Source: Nonomuraea jiangxiensis
GTDB taxonomy: Bacteria > Actinomycetota > Actinomycetes > Streptosporangiales > Streptosporangiaceae
DNA length: 64,000 nucleotides
Reading direction: 5' to 3'
Assembly (NCBI RefSeq): GCF_900099965.1
Contig: NZ_FNDJ01000002.1
Coordinates: forward strand, 372,001 to 436,000
Positions 1 to 8,933 of the stretch are shown here, in pieces. Positions within the stretch are counted from its first letter, which is position 1. Every line of letters begins with the position of its first letter. The position numbers and the translations under genes are program-made. Under the pieces are notes generated by a model, which worked only from the letters and a program-made list of their open reading frames with translations, made no database searches and was not told where the DNA came from.

Positions 1-224
1 GTGGTCAGCAGGTAGTTCTCGGTCAGCGAGCCGGCCAGTTCGTCGAGGTCGGTGGTCAGGCTAACTGCGAGCAGGGCCAGCAGGACGACCGCATAGCAGG
101 AGATGAGGACGAGCCCGGTCTTCCGCCATCCGGCGCGCAGGTGGGCGGCCCCGGGCGCCAGCGCCGCCAGCACCAGCCAGCCGATGACCGCTCCGCTGCC
201 CACCGGTTCCTTAGCCTGACGCAC
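1..224 (-). CDS. LytR-CpsA-Psr (LCP)-like membrane protein, N-terminal part only
   Basis: The reading frame runs off the left edge, so only about 74 N-terminal residues are visible. They contain a hydrophobic stretch (IGWLVLAALAPG), a short basic loop (AHLRAGWRKTG) and a second hydrophobic helix (LVLISCYAVVLLALLAV), then TTDLDELAGSLTENYLL. A membrane hairpin with a PGxxHLRxGxRxTG-like loop is typical of the N-terminus of actinobacterial LCP phosphotransferases, which attach glycopolymers to peptidoglycan. The catalytic domain lies outside the window, so this is inference. I chose the GTG at 224 because GGGGAA lies about 10 bases upstream. An ATG at 275 and a GTG at 206 (behind AAGGAA) are in the same frame and cannot be excluded. 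Another small integral membrane protein is possible. Confidence 0.45.
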   Translation of the reverse strand, partial: MRQAKEPVGSGAVIGWLVLAALAPGAAHLRAGWRKTGLVLISCYAVVLLALLAVSLTTDLDELAGSLTENYLLT

Positions 225-392
225 GCCTTCCCCGTTCCCCTGAACTCCACCGCAGGTGCGGACTCCGCCGGCCATGGCGGACCGTTGGACGCGGTCCGCC
301 GCAGGCATCGGTAGAGGCGGAAGCCTACGCACTAAATACGAAATATGTCTTTATCGGAGGGTGAACATCAGTTACAGAATAAGATTCGGTTC

Positions 393-1253
393 ATGGCGTT
401 CTCTGAGATCGAGTATGTCGTGGCCGATCGGGTGGCCACGATCACATTGAACCGTCCGGCGCGGCTCAACGCCTTCACCTTTGCCATGCGCGGAGAGTTG
501 ATCGAGGCTTTCGACCTCGCCGACGCCGACGACGAGGTGCGTGCGGTGGTGGTCACCGGGGCGGGCCGGGCGTTCTGCGCCGGCGCCGACCTCGGCGGCG
601 GAGGAGGCACGTTCGGGCAGCGGGAGCCCGGCGAGACCGTGGACGGCGTGCCCCGGGACGGCGGCGGCACGGTCGCGCTCCGGATCGCCCGCTCGCTCAA
701 GCCGGTCATCGGCGCGATCAACGGGCCCGCCGTGGGCGTGGGCGTCACGATGACGCTGCCCATGGACGTCCGGCTGGCCGCGGAGTCGGCCAGGTTCGGG
801 TTCGTGTTCGCCCGGCGGGGGATCGTCACCGAGGCCGCGTCGAGCTGGTTCCTGCCCCGGATCGTCGGCATCGCGCAGGCCATGGAGTGGGCGGCGACCG
901 GCCGGGTCTTCCCCGCCTCGGAGGCGCTCGCGGGGCGGCTGGTCTCGCGGGTGCACCCGGACGGGGAGCTGCTGCCGGCGGCGTACGCGCTGGCCCGGGA
1001 GGTCGCCGACAACACCTCCGCCGTCGCCGTGGCCGCCGTGCGCAGGCTCATGTGGTCCGGCCTGTCGGCGGCCTCGCCGTGGGAGACGCACGCGGCCGAC
1101 TCCCGGCTCATGTCCGAGCTGGGCGGCGCGCCCGACAGCGTGGAGGGGGTGACGGCGTTCCTGGACAAGCGGCAGGCCGAATTTCCGATGAAGGTCAGCA
1201 CCGACCTGCCACCCGGGGTGCCGTCATGGCCGGACAGTCCTTATGGTGTCTAA
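393..1253 (+). CDS. Enoyl-CoA hydratase/isomerase (crotonase) family protein
   Basis: A 286-residue crotonase, close to the usual family length of about 260-290. Visible landmarks are the N-terminal strand with ITLNRPARLNAF, the oxyanion-hole segment AFCAGADLGGGGG, the second loop NGPAVGVGVTMTL and the active-site region RRGIVTEAASSWFLPRIVG. Crotonases hydrate or isomerise enoyl-CoA thioesters in beta-oxidation and branched-chain catabolism; the exact substrate cannot be read from sequence. I chose ATG 393 because the family N-terminus begins there. An in-frame ATG at 345 would add 16 unlike residues, and the strong GGAGG at 356-360 is poorly placed for either start. The stop lies directly before the next gene, so the two are probably co-transcribed. 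It could supply the hydratase step missing from the leucine operon at 43-48.7 kb, but that is speculation. Confidence 0.85.
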   Translation: MAFSEIEYVVADRVATITLNRPARLNAFTFAMRGELIEAFDLADADDEVRAVVVTGAGRAFCAGADLGGGGGTFGQREPGETVDGVPRDGGGTVALRIARSLKPVIGAINGPAVGVGVTMTLPMDVRLAAESARFGFVFARRGIVTEAASSWFLPRIVGIAQAMEWAATGRVFPASEALAGRLVSRVHPDGELLPAAYALAREVADNTSAVAVAAVRRLMWSGLSAASPWETHAADSRLMSELGGAPDSVEGVTAFLDKRQAEFPMKVSTDLPPGVPSWPDSPYGV

Positions 1254-1254
1254 C

Positions 1255-2181
1255 ATGTACGAGATCACCGTGCTGCCCCTGCCGGACGACTTCGAGGGCG
1301 AGGTCGTCGCGACGCTGATCTCCAGGAAGGTCGGTTCCCGACGCGCGGTGCTCTACGTGCACGGATTCACCGACTACTTCTTCCAGGATCACCTGGCCGC
1401 CCACTACGTCGACCGCGGCATCGACTTCTACGCGCTCGACCTGCGCAAATACGGTCGTTCGCTGCTGCCGCACCAGACCAGGGGCCTGATCAGGAGCGTC
1501 ACCGACTACTTCCCGGAGATCGACGAGGCCGTCCGGATCATCCGGCAGGACCACGACGAGCTGACGATCAACGCCCACTCGACCGGCGGCCTGATCACTC
1601 CCCTGTGGGCCGACCGGGTCCGCGGCCGGGGCCTGGTACAGGGGCTCGTGCTCAACAGCCCGTTCTTCGACCTCAACGTGTCCACGCCGCTGCGGGTGGC
1701 CGCCGACCTGCTGTGCACCCCGCTCTCCTACACCCGCAGGCCGCTGCCGCTCGGCTCCAGCAGGGTCTACGGGCAGAGCCTGCACCGCACCGAGCAGGGC
1801 GAGTGGGACTACGACCTGGAGCTCAAGCCGCTGGGCGGGTTCTCGGTGCACGCCATGTGGCTGGCCGCCATCCGCCGGGCCCAGCGGCGGCTGCACGCGG
1901 GCCTGTCGGTGGACGTCCCGGTGCTCGTCCTGGCCGCGGCCAGCGGGTTGCGGGTGCGCGACTTCGTGCCGGAGGCGCGCTCGGCCGACGTGGTGCTCGA
2001 CCCCCGGCAGATCGCCCGCTGGTCCACCTCCCTCGGCCCGCACGTCACGTGCGTACGCATCGCCGACGGCGTGCACGATCTGGTGCTGTCCGCGGAGCCG
2101 GTGCGCAAGCAGGTGTTCGCCGAGCTCGACCGTTGGATGAACACCTACGTCTACCAGGGGAACGAGACCGGCTCGCAGTAG
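1255..2181 (+). CDS. Alpha/beta hydrolase (serine hydrolase / lysophospholipase-like)
   Basis: A 308-residue cytoplasmic alpha/beta hydrolase without a signal peptide. The fold is shown by the HG oxyanion motif (YVHGFTDYFF, about residue 34-43), the nucleophile elbow NAHSTGG with Ser109, and a C-terminal candidate catalytic His in DGVHDLVLS. The elbow has Ala where G-x-S-x-G proteins have the first Gly. The sequence resembles the monoacylglycerol lipase/lysophospholipase branch; the substrate is unknown. ATG 1255 starts one base after the crotonase stop. An ATG at 1243 in the same frame would overlap that gene by 11 bases, so the pair is probably translationally coupled. Confidence 0.8.
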   Translation: MYEITVLPLPDDFEGEVVATLISRKVGSRRAVLYVHGFTDYFFQDHLAAHYVDRGIDFYALDLRKYGRSLLPHQTRGLIRSVTDYFPEIDEAVRIIRQDHDELTINAHSTGGLITPLWADRVRGRGLVQGLVLNSPFFDLNVSTPLRVAADLLCTPLSYTRRPLPLGSSRVYGQSLHRTEQGEWDYDLELKPLGGFSVHAMWLAAIRRAQRRLHAGLSVDVPVLVLAAASGLRVRDFVPEARSADVVLDPRQIARWSTSLGPHVTCVRIADGVHDLVLSAEPVRKQVFAELDRWMNTYVYQGNETGSQ

Positions 2182-2196
2182 GCCGCGCCACGCCCG

Positions 2197-3690
2197 CTAC
2201 CAGGGGAACGAGAACAGCCCGTAGTAGGCCGCCGCCACCATCAGCAGGCCGGTGCCGCCCAGCACGCCCGCGACCGCGACGTGCTGCCAGCGGCTCGGCC
2301 GCATGCCCTCGCGCAGCGCCGACACGACCGCGGCCACCGCCGTGACCTCCTGGATCAGCATGAGCACGGCCAGCGCGCGCACGACCAGCCAGCCGGCCAG
2401 CACCGCGGGCCAGGCCCCCGCCTGGTTGATCGAGAACAGCACCAGCACCGCGATGAACGCCACCACCGACACCAGCAGGCCGAGGCTCGTCCACACCATC
2501 CGGACCAGCCGGCGCCGGATCGGCGGCCACAACCGGGCGTTGGTATCGACGGGGTGGCTGGAGCGGCCGCGCAGGCGTACGACGATGGCCGCCACCGGGC
2601 CGGCCACGTAGCCGACGGCGGCCAGGCAGATCGTCAGGCCCAGCATCGTGCCGCCCGCGTACCAGGGGGCGGCCGGCACGTCGCTGGCCTCGAACCGCTG
2701 CACCGGCGTGGCGCCCGCCATGTGCACCGCGGACTTGCCCGTGCCGGGCAGGCCGATGATCCAGTTGGTGAGAGTCTCCAGGTAGCCCTCGGTGAACTCG
2801 CCGCCGTTGACCCGCATGGCGTGGTCGCCCCTGGCCATGAACCGGATCGTGTAGTCGTCGTTGCCCGCCTCGCGCATGGCCGTGACGAGCGCCTTGGTGG
2901 ACTCCACGAACGGGATGGACGGGTCCGTCGTGCCGTAGAACGCCAGGACCGGCTGCTTGACCTGGCTTAACGCGGGCATCGCGTCGTAACGCAGGAAGTT
3001 GAAGCCGACCCCGCCCATCGCCCTGGTCAGCAGGTCACGCGCGCCGACCGGGGCCCGCAGCCGTAGCAGCTGCTCGTTCAGGGCCCAGGCGACCTGGCGC
3101 AGCGGGGAGACGTTCGGGGAGGACACCAGCACCATGAACCCCACCGCCGGGCTCTTGGCCGCCGCGATCGGCACCACCCAGCCGCCCTCGCTCACTCCCC
3201 ACAGCCCGACGCGGGCGGGGTCCACCTCGGGGAGCGTGCGCAGGTATTCCACCATGCGCAGCGCGTCGTCGGCGAGCAGCCCGAAGTCCCGGTCGCGGAA
3301 GTTGTAGCCGACCGTACGCTTGTCGAACGCGATCGTCACCACGCCCGCCTTGGCCAGGAACTCGGCCTGCGGCGTGAACTCGGTCCGCGACCCGTTGCCC
3401 GAGCCCGACACGAACACCATCGCCGGATGCCGCCCAGGGGTGAGCGGTACCCGTAGCGTGCCGTACAGGCGCTGGCCCTCGGCCGTGACCGAGATCTCCT
3501 GCCTGCGGACGGAGCCGACGGCCACCACCGGAGCCAGTTCATGTGTCGGCTGCGCCGGGATGGACTGGAAGGCTGGATCCACCTTGAGCGGCGGCGGGTC
3601 GAATGCGGGTGGCAGTACGTATCCGACCGTCGCGAGAGCTACCAGCACCAGACCGGCGGCGACGCTCAAGGTGCCACGGCCAGTGCGCAT
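2197..3690 (-). CDS. Membrane-anchored alpha/beta hydrolase with C-terminal transmembrane domain
   Basis: A 497-residue two-part protein. An N-terminal signal anchor (about residues 8-27, LSVAAGLVLVALATVGYVL) leads into an extracytoplasmic hydrolase domain with strand MVFVSGSGNG, nucleophile elbow GVSEGG (Ser168), an Asp in FYGTTDPSIPF and a His in MARGDHAMRV. After about residue 335 come roughly four transmembrane helices with a basic loop between the first two. The catalytic part resembles the S9/dienelactone hydrolase-like peptidase/esterase family; the membrane tail is unusual and unassigned. I chose ATG 3690 because GGGGAGG directly precedes it; an ATG at 3702 lacks a ribosome site. It converges on the hydrolase at 1255 with a 15-base gap. 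The substrate is unknown. Confidence 0.75.
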   Translation of the reverse strand: MRTGRGTLSVAAGLVLVALATVGYVLPPAFDPPPLKVDPAFQSIPAQPTHELAPVVAVGSVRRQEISVTAEGQRLYGTLRVPLTPGRHPAMVFVSGSGNGSRTEFTPQAEFLAKAGVVTIAFDKRTVGYNFRDRDFGLLADDALRMVEYLRTLPEVDPARVGLWGVSEGGWVVPIAAAKSPAVGFMVLVSSPNVSPLRQVAWALNEQLLRLRAPVGARDLLTRAMGGVGFNFLRYDAMPALSQVKQPVLAFYGTTDPSIPFVESTKALVTAMREAGNDDYTIRFMARGDHAMRVNGGEFTEGYLETLTNWIIGLPGTGKSAVHMAGATPVQRFEASDVPAAPWYAGGTMLGLTICLAAVGYVAGPVAAIVVRLRGRSSHPVDTNARLWPPIRRRLVRMVWTSLGLLVSVVAFIAVLVLFSINQAGAWPAVLAGWLVVRALAVLMLIQEVTAVAAVVSALREGMRPSRWQHVAVAGVLGGTGLLMVAAAYYGLFSFPW

Positions 3691-3796
3691 CGGCCTCCCC
3701 ATGTGCGTTGGTTTGCCCGCGGATCTTCCAGCGTACTCCCGCCCCGTGAGACAGAAGAGGACACGTTTGTCGGTGAGAGCTGTTAGCTTCCTGCGA

Positions 3797-4942
3797 ATGC
3801 GGATCCTGCATACCTCGGACTGGCATCTGGGCCGTTCGTTCCACCGGGAGAGCCTGCTCGCGGGGCAGGCGGCGTTCGTCGATCACCTGGTGGAGACGGT
3901 GCGGGCCGAGCGGGTCGACGTGGTGGCCGTCGCGGGCGACGTCTACGACCGGGCGCTGCCGCCGGTGGACGCGGTCGCGCTGCTCGACGAGGCGCTCGCC
4001 CGGCTGCGCGCCGCCGGGGCGCGGGTGGTGCTGATCAGCGGCAACCACGACTCGGCGCTGCGGCTCAGGTTCGGCTCGGCGCTGTTCGAGGCCGCGGGGG
4101 TGCACGTGCGCACCTCGCCAGAGCAGGCCTGGGAGCCGGTGGTGGTGGACGGCGTGGCCTTCTACGGGATCCCCTATCTGGAGCCGGAGCTGGTGCGTGC
4201 CGCGTGGGAGCTGCCGGACCGCAGCCACACGGCCGCGATCACCCACGCCATGGAGCGGGTCCGGGCCTCTTCGGCCGGCCAACGCGCCTCCGTCGTGCTG
4301 TCCCACTGCTTCGTGACCGGGGGGCAGGCCAGCGACAGCGAGCGCGACATCAGCGTGGGCGGGGTGGCGCACGTGCCGCTGTCGGCCTTCCATGGGGTGG
4401 ACTACGTGGCGCTCGGCCACCTGCACGGGCGGCAGCGCATGTCGGAGACCGTGCGCTACTCGGGCTCGCCCCTGGCCTATTCGTTCTCAGAGGTAGGCCA
4501 GCTCAAGGGCTCCTGGCTGGTCACGCTGGATCCGGACACACGATCGGACCCGCAGGAGGGCTCGGTGGTGGGGGTGGAGTTCGTGCCGGCTCCGGTGCCC
4601 CGTCCGGTCGGGCGGTTGCGCGGGGAGCTGGAGGAGCTCCTGACATTCCCGAAATATGACCCTTACGAGGATCACTGGCTGCACATCACCCTGACCGACG
4701 CCGTACGCCCCAAATCCGCCATGGACCGGCTGCGCGCCCGCTTTCCCCACACCCTGGCCCTCGCCTTCGACCCGGTCGGCGCCACCCCCGCCGCCCAGCC
4801 CGTCCGCCTCAGCGGGCGGCCCGAGGCGGAGGTGGCGCTCGATTTCGTTCGGGAGGTTCGCGGCGAGCCTGCCGCACCTGACGAGGAAGACCTGCTAAGA
4901 CAGGCCATCGAGGCGTCCAGGGTGAAGGAGACGATGGCATAG
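3797..4942 (+). CDS. sbcD: Exonuclease subunit SbcD (Mre11-type nuclease)
   Basis: A 381-residue metallophosphoesterase. Its phosphodiesterase motifs are in order: HTSDWHLG at the N-terminus, GDVYD, GNHDS, and ALGHLHG for the metal ligands, followed by the SbcD capping region. With SbcC it forms the bacterial Mre11-Rad50-like complex, which cuts hairpins and DNA ends and removes protein blocks during repair. ATG 3797 begins exactly at the conserved MRILHTSDWH; longer in-frame extensions upstream are unrelated. The TAG stop abuts the ATG of sbcC with no spacer, so the subunits are almost certainly co-translated. The complex acts in the cytoplasm on the nucleoid. Confidence 0.95.
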   Translation: MRILHTSDWHLGRSFHRESLLAGQAAFVDHLVETVRAERVDVVAVAGDVYDRALPPVDAVALLDEALARLRAAGARVVLISGNHDSALRLRFGSALFEAAGVHVRTSPEQAWEPVVVDGVAFYGIPYLEPELVRAAWELPDRSHTAAITHAMERVRASSAGQRASVVLSHCFVTGGQASDSERDISVGGVAHVPLSAFHGVDYVALGHLHGRQRMSETVRYSGSPLAYSFSEVGQLKGSWLVTLDPDTRSDPQEGSVVGVEFVPAPVPRPVGRLRGELEELLTFPKYDPYEDHWLHITLTDAVRPKSAMDRLRARFPHTLALAFDPVGATPAAQPVRLSGRPEAEVALDFVREVRGEPAAPDEEDLLRQAIEASRVKETMA

Positions 4943-7900
4943 ATGCGGCCGCACCGGCTCTCGCTGACGGCGTTCGGGTCGTTCCCCGGCACCGAGACGG
5001 TCGACTTCGACGCCCTGGCCGAGGCCGGACTCTTCCTCGTCCACGGGCCCACCGGGGCTGGCAAGACGACCATCCTCGACGCGCTCTGCTTCGCGCTCTA
5101 CGGCCAGGTGCCCGGCCAGCGCAACAGCGCCCGCAGCCTGCGCTGTGACCACGCCCCGTCCACGGCCGGCCCCTCGGTCACGCTGGAGGTCTCGATCCGG
5201 GGCCGCTTACTCCGCATCCAGCGCTCCCCGTCCTGGCTCCGCCCCAAGCTGCGTGGCGCGGGCGTCACGGAGGAGAAGTCCAAGGCCATCGTGTCGGAGT
5301 GGCACGGCTCCACCTGGCAGGGCCTGACCACCCGGCTGGACGAGGCGGGCGACCTGGTGGGCGGCCTGCTGGGCATGAACGCCGACCAGTTCTGCCAGGT
5401 GGCGATGCTGCCGCAGGGTGATTTCGCCAGGTTCCTCCGTGCCGAGGGCGACGACCGCGCGAAGCTGCTGGAGCGGCTGTTCACGGTCAAGGTCTTCACC
5501 CAGGCGGAGTCGTGGCTGGCCGAGCACCGCAAACTGGCCTGGCGGGCGGCCCAGGAGCTACGCCAGCAGGTGGACTACGCCATCAAACGCGTGGAAGAAG
5601 CGGCCGGCCCCGACCTCCCCACCCTCATCACCACCTCGCCCGCCGCGTCCCCCGGTACGGTGACCGCCCATGAGGCGAGCGCTCGGCCCGCCCCCGCCCC
5701 CTCTCAAGCTCCGCCTGCCGCCGGCCTCTCGCAAGGTGGTCCTGCCGCCGGCCCCGCTCAAGGCGCCGGTGATGACCTGCCGGGCAGTGCGGCCGATGTC
5801 TGGCCGCCCACGCCCGACGATGACCCCCTGCGCTGGGCGGGAGCGCTGCTCGATGCCGCGCGGGCCGTCGTGGTGCGGGCCGAGGAGGAGCACGACGCGG
5901 CCGGTCACGCCCTGCGCTCGGTGCGGGTGCGGTTCGAGCGGGCCGCCGCCCTCGCCGAACGGCAGCGCCGCCACGCCGACGCCCTCACCCTCCGCCGCGC
6001 CCTCGACGAGCGCGCCGACGAGCGCGCCGATTTGCAGGCCGTCCTCGACGACGCCGCCAGAGCGGACCGCGTGCTGCCACTCATCACGGCGGCCAAGCAG
6101 CGCTCGGCAGCCGCCACCAAGGCCCGCACCCTGGCCGCCGACGCCCTCTCCCGAGCCCGCCCCCTCCTACCCGCCCCCACCCCCACGCCGGTCCCGTTGT
6201 CTCCCGCCTCGGATCCGTTCACGGCTCGTCCGGTCCATGGGCAGCCCATTGCGGGCTCCGCCTCGGAACCGTCCGCCGCTGCGGGCGGGGTGGTGGAGCC
6301 GGGTGAGCTGGAGGAGTTGGAGCGGCGGCGGCAGGCGGAGATCGCCCGGTTGTCGGAGTTGCTCACCGAAGAAGCCAGGCTGTCGGTGGTGCGGCGCGAC
6401 CTGCTGCGTACCGAGGGGGAGCTGGCCGAGCTGGTCAGCGCCGACGAGGGCGTGGCCGCGCGGCTGGCCGTGCTGCCTGGACTGATCGAGCGCGCCGAGG
6501 AGGAGCTGGCCGGGGCGCGGGTGGACGCGGCCAGGATCCCGGCGGCGCAGGCCGTGCGCGACGCGGCGGCCGACCTGATCGGGATCGACGGCGAGCTGGC
6601 CCGGCTGGCGGTGGAGCTCGACGTGCTGACCCAGCGGGAGGCCGAGGTGTCGGCCGCCGACGCCGAGCTTCCCGGACGCATCGCCGAAGCGAGCGCGGCC
6701 CTGGCCGAGGTACGCGCCGAGGCGGCGGCCGTCCCGGCGGCCACGGCGGCACTCGAGGCGGCCACGGCGGCGCGCGAGGCCACGCACCGGCGCGAACTCC
6801 TGGCCGGGGAGCTGGCGGCGGCCGTGGCGGCTCACCAGGTCTTGGTGGACCGCGCCCAAGCCCTCCGGGAACACTGGCTCGACCTGCGCCAGGCCCGTAT
6901 CGACGGCATGGCGGCGGAGCTGGCCAAGGACCTGGCCGCCGGCTTGCCCTGCGCGGTCTGCGGCTCCGACCATCACCCCCACCCGGCCGCCCCGGCGGCC
7001 AGTGCCCCGTCGGCCGACGACGAGCAGGAGGCCGAGTCCGCCCACGACGCCGCCCTCGCCGACCGCGAGGCCGCCGAACGCACCCTGGCCTCCCTGGAGT
7101 CCCGGTACGCCGACGCCGTGGCGGCCACCGGCGACCTCGACGTGGACTCCGCCGAGGAGCAGGTGCGGCAGGCCGAGGACGAGCTGGCCCGGTTGCGGTC
7201 GGTCGCCGACCGTGAGCCCGCTCTGGCCGCCGCGCTGGAAAGCATCGAAGCCGACCGCGAGCGCGTCCGGGACCAGGCCAGGGAGATCGCCGAGATCCTC
7301 GCCGGCCACCGAGCCCACCGCATCCACCTCGAATCCGAACGCACCCGCCTGCGCACCCGCCTCACCCGAACCGCACCCGCCGGCCAGATGGAAGCGCCCG
7401 ACCGGCCCACCGGTTCGACGGAAGCGCCCGACAGGTCCACTGGTTTGGTGGAGGGGTCTGACCGGATCACCGGTTCGGCGGAAGCGGCCGACCGGTCCAC
7501 CGGTTCGGCGGAAGCGCCCGACCGGTCCACCGGTTCGGTGGAAGCGGCCGACCGGGCCAGCGGCAGGGCGGGAGCGGTCGGGTGGGCCGACGGTACGGCC
7601 GAGGTGGACATGGTGTCCGGTGTTGCCGTGCTGGAGGCCGCCGAGCGGGAGTTGCGGCGGCTGGAGGGGTCGGCGGAAAGGGAGGCGGGGCTGGCGGCGC
7701 AGGTCGCCGGGCTCAACCGGGAACGCCTGGAGCTGGAGGAGCGCGGTCGCCGCGTCGCCGCGCGGCTGGCCGCGTGCCGTACCAGGCATGAGGAGCTGAG
7801 CGGGGACGCCGGATGGTTGACCGCGCGGCTGGATGCCGCCCGGGGCGGCGACACGACGTTGACCGCGCGCCTGTCCAGGCTGCACGACGAGGCCGAGCTG

Positions 7901-8878
7901 CTGCGCGAGGCGCTGGAGGCCACCCGGGCGGCGGTGGCGGCCGAGGAGGAGCTGATCGCCGCCCGGCGGGCGGCCACCGAGGCGGCGGTGGAGGCCGGGT
8001 TCGGGGACGTGGCGGGGGCGGAGGCCGCGTACCGGAGTTCGGCGGAGCGGGATCGCAAGGCCGAGGCGCTGCGCGGGCTGGACGACGAGCACGCCGCCGT
8101 CACCAGGACGCTGGCCGATCCCGAGCTGGTCGCCGCCGCGGCCGAGCCCGCGCCGGACCTGACGGCGCTGGGGGCCGAACGGGACGGCCTGGAGGCGGAG
8201 TACACGAGGCTGGCCGGCGTCCGCGACCGGGCCGTGGCCAGGGCGGCGCGGCTGGAGGAGCTGCGGGCCGAGCTGGCCGATCGCATCGAGCGGTGGCGCC
8301 CGGCGGCCGAGCGGCACCGGCTGACCGAGCGCCTCGCCGCGCTGACCGGCGGCACGTCCAGCGACAACCGGTGGAGCATGTCGTTGTCGTCGTTCGTGCT
8401 GGGGGAGCGGTTGCGGCAGGTGGTGGACGCCGCCAACGAGCGCCTCGACCACATGTCGGGCGGACGCTACCTGCTACGGCACGACCTGCGGAAGACGGCG
8501 GGATCGCGGGTGCGCGCGGGCGGCGGGCTGGGCCTGCGCGTGGCCGACGGATGGACCGGCGTCGACCGCGACCCGGCGACGTTGTCCGGCGGCGAGAGCT
8601 TCATCACCTCGCTGGCCCTGGCGCTCGGGCTGGCCGACGTCGTCACGGCTGAGGCCGGCGGCGCGGAGATCGGTACGCTCTTCGTGGACGAGGGCTTCGG
8701 CACCCTCGACGAGGACACGCTCGACGGCGTCCTCGACATCCTCGACGGGCTGCGGGACGGGGGCCGCGCGGTGGGCATCGTCAGCCACGTCGCCGAGCTG
8801 CGTTCCCGGATCACCGCCCAGCTCAAGGTCAGCAAGACCCGCACCGGCTCCACCCTCACCGCCGTGGGCGTCTCCTGA
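4943..8878 (+). CDS. sbcC: Exonuclease subunit SbcC (Rad50-type SMC ATPase), repeat-expanded
   Basis: A 1311-residue SMC-like ATPase, longer than the roughly 1000-1050 residues usual for SbcC. The Walker A box GPTGAGKTT is at residues 35-43. A long Ala/Glu/Arg-rich coiled coil carries the zinc-hook CAVC at residues 670-673, and the returning arm ends in the signature LSGGES (1214-1219) and Walker B LFVDEGFGTLDED (Asp1249, Glu1250). It is the motor of the SbcCD nuclease. Two low-complexity inserts interrupt the arms: a Pro/Ala-rich one near residues 236-290 and a perfectly phased six-copy decapeptide array at 817-876. All catalytic motifs are intact, so the protein should be functional. It follows sbcD with no gap. 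Confidence 0.95.
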   Translation: MRPHRLSLTAFGSFPGTETVDFDALAEAGLFLVHGPTGAGKTTILDALCFALYGQVPGQRNSARSLRCDHAPSTAGPSVTLEVSIRGRLLRIQRSPSWLRPKLRGAGVTEEKSKAIVSEWHGSTWQGLTTRLDEAGDLVGGLLGMNADQFCQVAMLPQGDFARFLRAEGDDRAKLLERLFTVKVFTQAESWLAEHRKLAWRAAQELRQQVDYAIKRVEEAAGPDLPTLITTSPAASPGTVTAHEASARPAPAPSQAPPAAGLSQGGPAAGPAQGAGDDLPGSAADVWPPTPDDDPLRWAGALLDAARAVVVRAEEEHDAAGHALRSVRVRFERAAALAERQRRHADALTLRRALDERADERADLQAVLDDAARADRVLPLITAAKQRSAAATKARTLAADALSRARPLLPAPTPTPVPLSPASDPFTARPVHGQPIAGSASEPSAAAGGVVEPGELEELERRRQAEIARLSELLTEEARLSVVRRDLLRTEGELAELVSADEGVAARLAVLPGLIERAEEELAGARVDAARIPAAQAVRDAAADLIGIDGELARLAVELDVLTQREAEVSAADAELPGRIAEASAALAEVRAEAAAVPAATAALEAATAAREATHRRELLAGELAAAVAAHQVLVDRAQALREHWLDLRQARIDGMAAELAKDLAAGLPCAVCGSDHHPHPAAPAASAPSADDEQEAESAHDAALADREAAERTLASLESRYADAVAATGDLDVDSAEEQVRQAEDELARLRSVADREPALAAALESIEADRERVRDQAREIAEILAGHRAHRIHLESERTRLRTRLTRTAPAGQMEAPDRPTGSTEAPDRSTGLVEGSDRITGSAEAADRSTGSAEAPDRSTGSVEAADRASGRAGAVGWADGTAEVDMVSGVAVLEAAERELRRLEGSAEREAGLAAQVAGLNRERLELEERGRRVAARLAACRTRHEELSGDAGWLTARLDAARGGDTTLTARLSRLHDEAELLREALEATRAAVAAEEELIAARRAATEAAVEAGFGDVAGAEAAYRSSAERDRKAEALRGLDDEHAAVTRTLADPELVAAAAEPAPDLTALGAERDGLEAEYTRLAGVRDRAVARAARLEELRAELADRIERWRPAAERHRLTERLAALTGGTSSDNRWSMSLSSFVLGERLRQVVDAANERLDHMSGGRYLLRHDLRKTAGSRVRAGGGLGLRVADGWTGVDRDPATLSGGESFITSLALALGLADVVTAEAGGAEIGTLFVDEGFGTLDEDTLDGVLDILDGLRDGGRAVGIVSHVAELRSRITAQLKVSKTRTGSTLTAVGVS
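7391..7570 (+). repeat. Six tandem 30-bp units inside sbcC
   Basis: Six consecutive 30-base units, beginning at 7391, 7421, 7451, 7481, 7511 and 7541, each encode ten residues of the type EAPDRSTGSA. No unit is out of frame. The period is not a multiple of a heptad and Pro/Gly occur in every unit, so the coiled coil must be broken or looped here, about 145 residues past the zinc hook. Units differ mainly at single bases, which suggests recent expansion by slippage or unequal exchange. Confidence 0.95.
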
Positions 8879-8933
8879 GCCGTCCCAAGGCGCAGGATAG
8901 ATTGCCCCCATCGAAGCCCCGAAGGAGCAGCTC

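Noticed and set aside
7391..7570. Direct repeats as attachment or integration sites
   Set aside because: Units lie in frame inside sbcC and encode a periodic peptide; there is no integrase or tRNA nearby.
6167..8452. A 761-codon minus-strand frame opposite sbcC
   Set aside because: Compositional shadow of the sbcC coiled coil; no motif or ribosome site.
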